From an uncultured Clostridia bacterium (GTDB taxonomy: Bacteria; Bacillota; Clostridia; Christensenellales; UBA1242), in assembly GCA_946612575.1 (NCBI GenBank), contig CAMOEU010000010.1, positions 1 to 13,243 on the forward strand: a stretch of DNA of 13,243 bases. Reading direction: 5' to 3'. Made by a program: the position numbers and the translations under genes. Every line of letters begins with the position of its first letter. The first letter of the stretch is position 1. Under the pieces are notes generated by a model, which worked only from the letters and a program-made list of their open reading frames with translations, was not told where the DNA came from and did no database searches. Positions 6,925-12,535 of this stretch are shown piece after piece.

Positions 6925-8046
6925 TTAGTTTTCAAGCATAAATTTTACTATGTTTACAAGTGGTTCTGGCTTGATTATCTTTTCAATATTCTTTCTCATT
7001 TTCGCGATAAGTTCTGGAGAATTTAAGATTTTCTCGCAAAGAGATTTGATTTCTTTTTGATTTTTGATTTTAAATCCGCATCCGTTTTCAACAAACAAGT
7101 CGCGGTTTTCGGCTTCGTTTATAATCAGTCCTTCTCTGAAGATGATTGGAAGATTGCAATAAAGTGCTTCGGTTAAGCCATTTCCGCCACCTCTGGCAAA
7201 GCAAACATCGCTTGCAGACATAAATTCTTCAACATTCTTGACAAAACCAACCACTTTAACATTTTTGATGTTGTGTTTTTGTATGTATTTTTCGACAGAT
7301 TCTTTTGCTTTTATGTTTTTTCCACAAATAAGCATAACTTGATAGTCGCCTTCAGTTTTCAAGGTTTGTTTCAAAAACTTCACAGAAACACCAAGTCCAT
7401 TCCCGCCGGCGATAGACATAAATGTAAACTTGTCTTCAATGCCAAGTTTTTTTCTCATTTCTTGCTTGTCTAAATTTTTGTAGAATTTTTTGTTTATAGG
7501 AAATCCAAAATGTTTGATTTGTTTTTTCTTGAATCCGACTTCAATTAAGGCTTTCTCACAGAAGTCTGCAGGAGAAAAAACATAGTCAAGATATTTGTTT
7601 GTGTCCCAATATGGGCAGAGAGTATAGTCAAAAAGCACAGTGTATGTTTTTATTTCTTTTGGAAGCCAATTTGTGTATTTCAAATATGATATAACAGCTC
7701 CACCACCAACATGAGTGCAAAGTATCTTTGTTGGTTTATATTCTTCAATCACAGTTTTGTAATATTCAACATAATTTTTGATTTGTTTGTATTGTGGAGA
7801 GTCTGTGATGACTTCTTTCACTTTCTTTCTTTCGTTGTGCCAAATTGCATCATAGATGTGTGGCACTCTTTTGCAAGCCCAAAGATAGATATCGTTGTAA
7901 AATTTCATTGTCTTTGGATTTTTTTCATAAAGATTGCATATTTTTGTTTCAGCACCATTGAGTTCAAGTTCTTGTGCAAGTGCTTTTGCAATTGAATTGT
8001 GTCCTTCACCGCAGGTTGCTGTAATAATCAAAACTTTTTCATTCAT
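6925..8046 (-). CDS. GT28 glycosyltransferase of the UgtP / MGDG-synthase type
   Basis: The 373-residue enzyme probably transfers a sugar from a nucleotide sugar to diacylglycerol or a related lipid at the inner membrane face, making glycolipid for the membrane or as a teichoic-acid anchor. The N-terminal acceptor domain opens with TATCGEGHNSIAKAL (Gly13-His16), the family's GxGH loop. The FDYTLCPYW segment is aligned with TD-x-CHPTW of MGDG synthases; the usual His is absent here. The C-terminal donor domain shows SIAGGNGLG, then ARGGGNGLTEAL and INEAENRDL, matching the GT-B glycine loop and nucleotide-sugar region. Length fits the family. AAGGAGA at 8060-8054 lies seven bases before the ATG. 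It heads a two-gene leftward unit. The family is clear; lipid acceptor and sugar donor are not decided by sequence. Confidence 0.92.
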   Translation of the reverse strand: MNEKVLIITATCGEGHNSIAKALAQELELNGAETKICNLYEKNPKTMKFYNDIYLWACKRVPHIYDAIWHNERKKVKEVITDSPQYKQIKNYVEYYKTVIEEYKPTKILCTHVGGGAVISYLKYTNWLPKEIKTYTVLFDYTLCPYWDTNKYLDYVFSPADFCEKALIEVGFKKKQIKHFGFPINKKFYKNLDKQEMRKKLGIEDKFTFMSIAGGNGLGVSVKFLKQTLKTEGDYQVMLICGKNIKAKESVEKYIQKHNIKNVKVVGFVKNVEEFMSASDVCFARGGGNGLTEALYCNLPIIFREGLIINEAENRDLFVENGCGFKIKNQKEIKSLCEKILNSPELIAKMRKNIEKIIKPEPLVNIVKFMLEN

Positions 8047-8063
8047 AAAAATTTCTCCTTAAC

Positions 8064-8082
8064 TTAAGTATAACATACTTAA
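8064..8082. repeat. Perfect palindrome over the glycosyltransferase -10 box
   Basis: TTAAGTAT and ATACTTAA are a perfect eight-base inverted repeat with spacer AAC. The minus-strand TATACT -10 box lies inside it, so a bound dimeric repressor would block transcription of the leftward unit. Confidence 0.5.
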
Positions 8083-8095
8083 ATATTTAGAGCAA
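8067..8095 (-). promoter_or_regulatory. Promoter of the glycosyltransferase operon
   Basis: On the minus strand TATACT (8072-8067) has an extended TGT upstream; a weak TTGCTC lies 17 bases further out (8095-8090). The predicted start is near 8060, exactly where AAGGAGA begins, giving a 14-base leader. Confidence 0.6.
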
Positions 8096-8116
8096 ATCTA
8101 TTGAAAACAAGATTTG
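8093..8116. repeat. Second inverted repeat in the divergent promoter region
   Basis: CAAATCT and AGATTTG form a perfect seven-base inverted repeat with a ten-base spacer. It lies beside the weak -35 of the leftward promoter, between it and the dehydrogenase promoter. A candidate regulator site, unproven. Confidence 0.35.
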
Positions 8117-8138
8117 TGATAAAAGTCTTTGTTTATGT

Positions 8139-8168
8139 TAGACAAAAGCGGGGTAAAAATGTTATTAT
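8139..8168 (+). promoter_or_regulatory. Promoter of the SDR gene
   Basis: TAGACA (8139-8144), 18 bases, and TATTAT (8163-8168) with TGT directly upstream predict a start near 8175. The ribosome site AAGGAAGG (8177-8184) begins almost at once. Confidence 0.6.
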
Positions 8169-8190
8169 ACTGCCATAAGGAAGGTAAATT

Positions 8191-8985
8191 ATGAAAATAG
8201 AAAATAAAAATGTCATCATCACAGGTGCTGCAAGTGGACTTGGAAAACAACTTACAATTCAAATGCTTGCAAAAGGAGCAAAGGTCGCTGCCCTTGACAT
8301 TAATGAAGCAAATTTGAAGGCACTTAAAAAAGAAGTCGGGAGCAAAAACATTAAGACATATGTTGTCAATATGGCAAACAGAGAAGAAATAAAAGAGTTT
8401 AAAACAAAATATCTTAAAGACTTCAAAGATGTTGATATTCTCATCAACAATGCCGGAATTATTCAACCATTTGTTTATGTTGAAGATTTGGATGAAGCAA
8501 CAATTGACAGAGTAATGAATGTCAATTTCTTTGGACCACTCTTTTTGGTGAAAGAATTTGTTAAAGATTTTAAAGACGATGCAAAAGAGCAATATATTGT
8601 CAACATTGCAAGTATGGGCGGATTTTTCCCATTCCCATTCCAAACAATCTATGGTGCTTCAAAGGCTGCCTTGAAACTTTTCTCAGAAGGGCTTTATAGC
8701 GAGCTTAAAATGTATAACGATAAAGTTATGATTGTTTTTCCGGGTGCAATAAACACAAACATCACACAAAACTCAAATGTTAAAATGGAAAAGAGTGCAG
8801 AAGAATCAAATTATAAGATGCTTGAAGCAGATGTTGCTGCTGCAAAAATTATCAAAGCAATCGAGAAGAATAAATTTAAATTATATCTTGGAAAAGATGC
8901 AAAAATGCTTAAAAGACTTTACAAGTTTAACTCAAAAATGGCAATTGATATGGTGACAAAAAGCATTGTGAAGAAATTGAAATAA
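8191..8985 (+). CDS. Short-chain dehydrogenase/reductase (SDR)
   Basis: This 264-residue classical SDR would oxidise or reduce a hydroxyl or keto group with NAD(P)(H) in the cytoplasm. The Rossmann motif TGAASGLG is at 11-18 and NNAG at 86-89. The catalytic triad is Ser141, Tyr154 and Lys158 (YGASK), with the usual 13-residue Ser-Tyr spacing; NVNFFG supplies the helix-4 Asn. An Asp at the end of strand 2 (AALDIN) suggests NAD(H) preference. The C-terminus is basic and helical (KMLKRLYKFNSK and on). Such tails occur in SDRs that act on fatty-acyl or lipid substrates, but the substrate cannot be read from sequence. AAGGAAGG precedes the ATG by six bases. It is divergent from the glycolipid synthase and shares its 144-base control region, so joint regulation is possible. 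A terminator follows. Confidence 0.95.
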   Translation: MKIENKNVIITGAASGLGKQLTIQMLAKGAKVAALDINEANLKALKKEVGSKNIKTYVVNMANREEIKEFKTKYLKDFKDVDILINNAGIIQPFVYVEDLDEATIDRVMNVNFFGPLFLVKEFVKDFKDDAKEQYIVNIASMGGFFPFPFQTIYGASKAALKLFSEGLYSELKMYNDKVMIVFPGAINTNITQNSNVKMEKSAEESNYKMLEADVAAAKIIKAIEKNKFKLYLGKDAKMLKRLYKFNSKMAIDMVTKSIVKKLK

Positions 8986-8991
8986 AAGACC

Positions 8992-9018
8992 AAAAAGCAC
9001 ACGAGAGTGTGTTTTTTT
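8992..9018 (+). terminator. Intrinsic terminator of the SDR gene
   Basis: AAAAAGCACAC pairs with GTGTGTTTTTT (one G-T pair) around a GAGA tetraloop, ending in a T run. Confidence 0.88.
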
Positions 9019-9022
9019 GATA

Positions 9023-9049
9023 TTGACAAAAATGGGTAGAAATGATAAT
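9023..9049 (+). promoter_or_regulatory. Promoter of the orphan gene at 9077
   Basis: A perfect TTGACA (9023-9028) is followed by GATAAT (9044-9049) at a short 15-base spacing; TAATAT at 17 bases is the alternative -10. The ribosome site AGGAG (9060-9064) sits 12 bases before the ATG, longer than usual. Confidence 0.55.
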
Positions 9050-9076
9050 ATTTATCTATAGGAGTCTTAAAGAAAA

Positions 9077-10132
9077 ATGTTTGAAGATGTTTCAGTGTCA
9101 AGAATAGGAAAAAGAAGCTTGACTGCAAAAAATCACTGGGAAGATTTAAGTTTTAAGAAAAAATATAAAATAGAAAAACCAACAGTTTTTTGTTTTTCTG
9201 GAAGCGGAGATGTTTCAAAAATGAGTGCAAATGGTTTTTGTAAACTTGTTGAGAATATGCTCACTCTTTCATTTGGAAATCCAAAAAATGTGGAAGAAGA
9301 AGTTGACATCATTGGAATTGCATACGGTGTGACAGACAGGCAGAGTCTTATTGGGAATATGGAAGACCTTATTGGGAATATGGAAGAACATGAACTTAGA
9401 TATTTTATACGAAATTATATGTTGCCAATTGTTTTAAACGAAGATAAAACTGATAGATTGCCACTTGAAACTGCTTGCAAAAATATGGCAAAAGTGAGTT
9501 TCTTTGGCTTTTGTCATGGCTGCGAAGAAATTCAAACGATTTTGTCTAAAATGAAAAAAATCTTGCCAAAATACGGATATGAAAAAGACGAAATAGAAAA
9601 GATTTTGGGTTCAACATTTTCTGTAAGTTATGCACCAGAAACAAACGATAGACATTGCCCAGGAGTTTCTGTTTTTTCAATGCTTGATCCACATAATTTT
9701 GGAAGCAATGCAGACGATTTTGAAGATTATGAAAATATGCTTGGTGAAGATGTAGATGGCTTGCTTTTGGATATTGATAAAAGTGGTTATGAGTTTGGAA
9801 GAAAAATAAAGTATGTACCTGAAAGATATGAATTTGATAATATAAAAATTATGTCCACAAAACTTTTAAACGAGCATGAGCCAAAAGATGAACATCCAAT
9901 AAACATTCTTTCAAGAGATGCAAATTGGAATATGAGATTTTATAAAGATAAGAATGCTGACTGTGTTTCTCAAATGATATCTTTTGCAATTTGTGAAGCT
10001 GTTGAAAACAGCCGTAAAGTGTGTCAGACAAACGAACACAGCATTGTAGAAATAAGAGAATTATACAAAAATCTTTGTGGTATAGAAAATCGTGGATTTA
10101 AACCAGAAGAACTTAAAGACCGCACGAGATAA
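9077..10132 (+). CDS. Unrecognised protein with alpha/beta-hydrolase-like features
   Basis: I do not recognise this 351-residue soluble protein. The order of elements resembles an alpha/beta hydrolase: a hydrophobic strand ending in FCFSGSG (38-44, possible oxyanion loop), a strand VDIIGIAYG, then KVSFFGFCHGCEEI, where Gly144-Phe-Cys146-His-Gly148 looks like a GxCxG nucleophile elbow after a strand. Later come a strand with an Asp (SVFSMLDPHNF) and a His-rich segment (LLNEHEPKDEHP) that could complete a Cys-Asp-His triad. This is inference only; a cysteine nucleophile is unusual but known from dienelactone hydrolase. Residues 91-97 and 98-104 are a near-perfect tandem repeat, LIGNMED then LIGNMEE. 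There is no signal peptide or membrane segment. Single-gene unit with its own promoter and terminator. The gene is real; the function is unknown. Confidence 0.78.
   Translation: MFEDVSVSRIGKRSLTAKNHWEDLSFKKKYKIEKPTVFCFSGSGDVSKMSANGFCKLVENMLTLSFGNPKNVEEEVDIIGIAYGVTDRQSLIGNMEDLIGNMEEHELRYFIRNYMLPIVLNEDKTDRLPLETACKNMAKVSFFGFCHGCEEIQTILSKMKKILPKYGYEKDEIEKILGSTFSVSYAPETNDRHCPGVSVFSMLDPHNFGSNADDFEDYENMLGEDVDGLLLDIDKSGYEFGRKIKYVPERYEFDNIKIMSTKLLNEHEPKDEHPINILSRDANWNMRFYKDKNADCVSQMISFAICEAVENSRKVCQTNEHSIVEIRELYKNLCGIENRGFKPEELKDRTR
9347..9388 (+). repeat. In-frame 21-base tandem duplication
   Basis: Two adjacent 21-base units (9347-9367 and 9368-9388) differ only at the last base. They encode LIGNMED and LIGNMEE inside the gene at 9077. 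The near identity at nucleotide level suggests a recent duplication. Confidence 0.92.
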
Positions 10133-10139
10133 ATCAAAT

Positions 10140-10162
10140 AAAGAGCGATAAGCTCTTTTTTT
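10140..10162 (+). terminator. Intrinsic terminator of the orphan gene
   Basis: AAAGAGC and GCTCTTT form a seven-base stem with loop GATAA, followed by further T. Confidence 0.85.
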
Positions 10163-10164
10163 GT

Positions 10165-10193
10165 TTGACTTAAAAAATTTAGAGTGATAAAAT
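10165..10193 (+). promoter_or_regulatory. Promoter of the aquaporin gene
   Basis: TTGACT (10165-10170), 17 bases, and TAAAAT (10188-10193) predict a start near 10200 and a 38-base leader carrying a full AAAGGAGG site. Confidence 0.65.
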
Positions 10194-10237
10194 TTTTATA
10201 GTCGAAAAAATTAAACAAAATTTTAAAGGAGGAAGAA

Positions 10238-10993
10238 ATGAACAGTTTGTTTAAAAAGAGTATTGCAGAATTTATCGGAACTTTCGTTTTGGTTTTTGCT
10301 GCTTGCGGAGTTGCAGGAGCAACATTTGGAAATCTCGTGCCAACAGCACTTGCTTTTGGACTTGTTATTGTTGCTATGGCATATTCAATTGGCAGAATCT
10401 CAGGCTGTCACATCAATCCAGCAGTTTCACTTGGCTGCTTGATCACAAAGAGAATGACAGTTAAAGAATTTTTTGCCTATGTTGGAGCTCAACTTCTTGG
10501 TGGACTTCTTGGTGGACTTTCAATTTTTGGAATCTTCAAAATGGCAAATGTCACAGTAGGAAATGCTTGCAACTATGCAGTAAATTACGGCGGAGAAGGA
10601 TTGACAGCAGGCACAATCATTGCTGCACTTCTTGTTGAAATTGTGCTTACAGCAATTTTTGTTTACACAATTTTGAATGTCACAGATGAAAACTCTGGAG
10701 CAGGCAAGAAAGCAGGAATCATCATTGGTCTTACACTCACACTTGTTCACCTCGTTGGAATTCCACTTACAGGAACATCTGTAAACCCAGCTCGTTCTGT
10801 TGCTACAGCTTTTGCTGATTTGATCTACAACGGAAACACACAAGCTCTTGCACAAGTTTGGATGTTTATTGTTGCTCCACTTGTTGGTGGACTTTTGGCA
10901 GCAATTCTTTTCAAATGTCTTCACAAAAAAGACAAAGCTGTTGAAGAAAAAACAGAAACAACAGAAAAGAAAACAACAAAGAAAACAAAATAG
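10238..10993 (+). CDS. aqpZ: Water channel aquaporin, AqpZ type
   Basis: The 251-residue channel lets water cross the plasma membrane. The two pore NPA motifs are at 60-62 (SGCHINPAVS) and 183-185 (TSVNPARS). The four residues that form the selectivity filter in E. coli AqpZ (Phe43, His174, Thr183, Arg189) have counterparts here with identical spacing: Phe40, His171, Thr180, Arg186. This argues for a water pore rather than a glycerol facilitator, which has a small residue in place of the His. Six membrane helices are present. The last 20 or so residues are a Lys/Thr/Glu tail not usual for the family. AAAGGAGG lies five bases before the ATG, the best ribosome site in the window, which with Ala/Gly/Thr-rich codons of the common type suggests good expression. 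Single-gene unit. Confidence 0.95.
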   Translation: MNSLFKKSIAEFIGTFVLVFAACGVAGATFGNLVPTALAFGLVIVAMAYSIGRISGCHINPAVSLGCLITKRMTVKEFFAYVGAQLLGGLLGGLSIFGIFKMANVTVGNACNYAVNYGGEGLTAGTIIAALLVEIVLTAIFVYTILNVTDENSGAGKKAGIIIGLTLTLVHLVGIPLTGTSVNPARSVATAFADLIYNGNTQALAQVWMFIVAPLVGGLLAAILFKCLHKKDKAVEEKTETTEKKTTKKTK

Positions 10994-11007
10994 TTTGTTT
11001 CAAAATA

Positions 11008-11037
11008 AAAAGGCAACCATAAAAGGTTGTCTTTTTT
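11008..11037 (+). terminator. Intrinsic terminator of the aquaporin gene
   Basis: AAAAGGCAACC pairs with GGTTGTCTTTT (one G-T pair) around a six-base loop, with further T after it. Confidence 0.9.
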
Positions 11038-11050
11038 GTATAATTTGAGT

Positions 11051-11078
11051 TTGAGAAATACAAAATATATTGTATAAT
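11051..11078 (+). promoter_or_regulatory. Promoter of the PnuC-like operon, leaderless geometry
   Basis: TTGAGA (11051-11056), 16 bases, and a perfect TATAAT (11073-11078) precede the ATG by eight bases. The predicted start is zero to two bases before the ATG; there is no Shine-Dalgarno and no room for a riboswitch. Confidence 0.75.
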
Positions 11079-11086
11079 ATACACAT

Positions 11087-11803
11087 ATGAAAAGCGAAAA
11101 GTCAAAAAGAAACATAATAGAAAATGTGATATACACAATCCTTGGCATTGCCTTGGTTGCCTGTATTGTGACAAACAGAATCATCAATGGTTTTTCAGAT
11201 ATTTTATGGCTTGTTGATTTGTGTTCGATTTTGAGTTTTGCTTATATCATATTTATGGCAGAGCACTCTTGGTATGGTTTTTTGTTTAATTTGCTTTCAA
11301 CACTTGTTTTGATTGCGGTTGACATAATTCAACATATTTGGCTTAACACTGCAATATGTGTTTGTGTAAGTATCCCTTTTTTGATTTATGGAATGATAAG
11401 ATGGAAGAAAAATCAAAAGAGTGGAAAAGAAGAGAAAAACCTAAACAAACTCTCATGGAAAATGCGAATAACAATTTGTGTTGCATATGCAGTCATTACT
11501 GTTCCGTTTGTCTTTTTAATAAAGGCACTGGGCGGAAATATGTATGTTCTTGATGCATTATATTCTGTCGGATGTGTGATTGGTCTTGTGCTTTGTGCTG
11601 GTGCTTACATAGAACAATTTTTGGTTTTTGCAATTGCAAACTCATTTGGAATTGTTATGTATAGTTTGCTTTCAGTGCAAAACATAAACAATTTGTCAAT
11701 GATAATCATTCTTGCAATTTCCACAATTGGAAACATAATCGGGCTTATAAATTGGATTACCTTTTCTAAAGAGAAAAAATTTGAAAAAACGGAGGAAGAA
11801 TGA
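11087..11803 (+). CDS. pnuC: PnuC-family vitamin B3-type transporter
   Basis: The 238-residue protein has about seven membrane helices and fits the PnuC family, which takes up nicotinamide riboside or related vitamins by facilitated diffusion. The first half ends in the family-like IPFLIYGMIRWKKNQ (Trp106), the second repeats the theme with NIIGLINW near 216-223. The central YVLDALYSVG and IEQFLVFAIANSFGIVMY (Glu176, Asn185) align by eye with the PnuC segment pLDAl...E.W..W...n....lY, although aromatic Trp positions are Phe here. The length equals that of E. coli PnuC (239). The loss of the Trp residues leaves the substrate uncertain; thiamine or riboflavin relatives of the family exist. It is the first gene of a pair and its TGA overlaps the next ATG. 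No NAD riboswitch can fit upstream. Confidence 0.72.
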   Translation: MKSEKSKRNIIENVIYTILGIALVACIVTNRIINGFSDILWLVDLCSILSFAYIIFMAEHSWYGFLFNLLSTLVLIAVDIIQHIWLNTAICVCVSIPFLIYGMIRWKKNQKSGKEEKNLNKLSWKMRITICVAYAVITVPFVFLIKALGGNMYVLDALYSVGCVIGLVLCAGAYIEQFLVFAIANSFGIVMYSLLSVQNINNLSMIIILAISTIGNIIGLINWITFSKEKKFEKTEEE

Positions 11804-12483
11804 AAAAAGAAAGAATTTACAATACGATTTCACTAGTTTGCAACATTGCAATTCTTTTGTTCACGACCTTTGCTGTTTCAAACTATTTCAGATCAGATGT
11901 CATTCATCATTCAGAGTGGTATAACTTTGTGGGGTTTGAAAGTTTGAGATTTTTCACCGAACTTTCAAACATTGCAGTGGCTCTTTCTGGAGCAATAGTT
12001 ATTGGATTTAACATAAAAAATCTTATTTGTGATGATTACAAATATCCAAAATGGGTTTTGAAACTCAAATATGTTTGTACTGTTGCGGTCACACTTACAA
12101 TGGCGACAGTAGTGCTGTTTTTGGCACCAGGAAGTGCACTTGTTGGAAAAGGATTTTTCAGTTTCTTTAGTGGTGGAAGCTTCTTTACACATTTGATTAA
12201 TCCGCTTCTTGCAATATTCTCATTTGTCTTTTGTGAAAGAGTGGAAGGGTTTTCTTTCAAAAACACATTCTTGGGAATTATTCCAACTTTCTTATATGGG
12301 ACTGTTTACTTTGTGATGGTCGTGATTATTGGAGAAGAAAACGGTGGTTGGCCTGACTTTTACAATTTCACATTTGGTGGGTACAAATGGGCTATTGCAA
12401 TTTCAATTATCACGATGCTTTCAGCTACATATTTCTTTGCACTTGCACTTTGGGCTTGGCAGAAAAAATTGAAAAAGGAATAA
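11800..12483 (+). CDS. Pr6Pr / FAR-17a-AIG1-like six-helix membrane protein
   Basis: The 227-residue protein has six hydrophobic helices and resembles bacterial Pr6Pr membrane proteins, related to eukaryotic FAR-17a/AIG1. Recognisable elements are RFFTELSNIAVAL (50-62), FFTHLINPLLAI (128-139), LYGTVYFVMV, and GGWPDFYNFTFGGY. In AIG1 and ADTRP a membrane Thr and a His are the catalytic residues that cleave fatty-acid esters of hydroxy fatty acids; Thr53 and His131 are candidate equivalents here, but spacing differs and bacterial activity is unproven. The ATG overlaps the upstream stop as ATGA, with GGAGG at 11791-11795, so translation is likely coupled to the PnuC-like gene. A terminator hairpin overlaps its stop codon. 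Family placement is by remembered motifs, moderately sure. Confidence 0.72.
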   Translation: MKKERIYNTISLVCNIAILLFTTFAVSNYFRSDVIHHSEWYNFVGFESLRFFTELSNIAVALSGAIVIGFNIKNLICDDYKYPKWVLKLKYVCTVAVTLTMATVVLFLAPGSALVGKGFFSFFSGGSFFTHLINPLLAIFSFVFCERVEGFSFKNTFLGIIPTFLYGTVYFVMVVIIGEENGGWPDFYNFTFGGYKWAIAISIITMLSATYFFALALWAWQKKLKKE

Positions 12484-12507
12484 GATGTTTTGTAAACATC
12501 TTTTTTT
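12483..12507 (+). terminator. Intrinsic terminator of the PnuC-like operon
   Basis: AGATGTTT and AAACATCT form a perfect eight-base stem with loop TGT, followed by seven T. The first stem base is the last base of the stop codon. Confidence 0.9.
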
Positions 12508-12517
12508 ATGATATAAT
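12490..12517 (+). promoter_or_regulatory. Promoter of the YugP-like gene, inside the terminator
   Basis: A perfect TATAAT (12512-12517) lies 16 bases after TTGTAA (12490-12495), which is in the hairpin of the preceding terminator. The predicted start near 12524 is where the ribosome site AGAGGTGG begins, giving a 12-base leader. Confidence 0.6.
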
Positions 12518-12535
12518 GATTCAAGAGGTGGGAAT

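Noticed and set aside
8098..8643. Minus-strand open frame of 181 codons across the SDR start
   Set aside because: It overlaps a clear SDR gene and its promoter, lacks a ribosome site, and has the Phe/Cys/Ile-rich composition of an antisense shadow.
10520..10924. Cys-rich minus-strand open frame of 134 codons opposite the aquaporin gene
   Set aside because: The cysteines come from reading GCA/ACA-type codons of the aquaporin on the other strand; there is no ribosome site and the aquaporin is certain.
10994..11086. NAD-type riboswitch ahead of the PnuC-like gene
   Set aside because: The gap holds the aquaporin terminator and a promoter whose predicted start is at the ATG, leaving no leader RNA.
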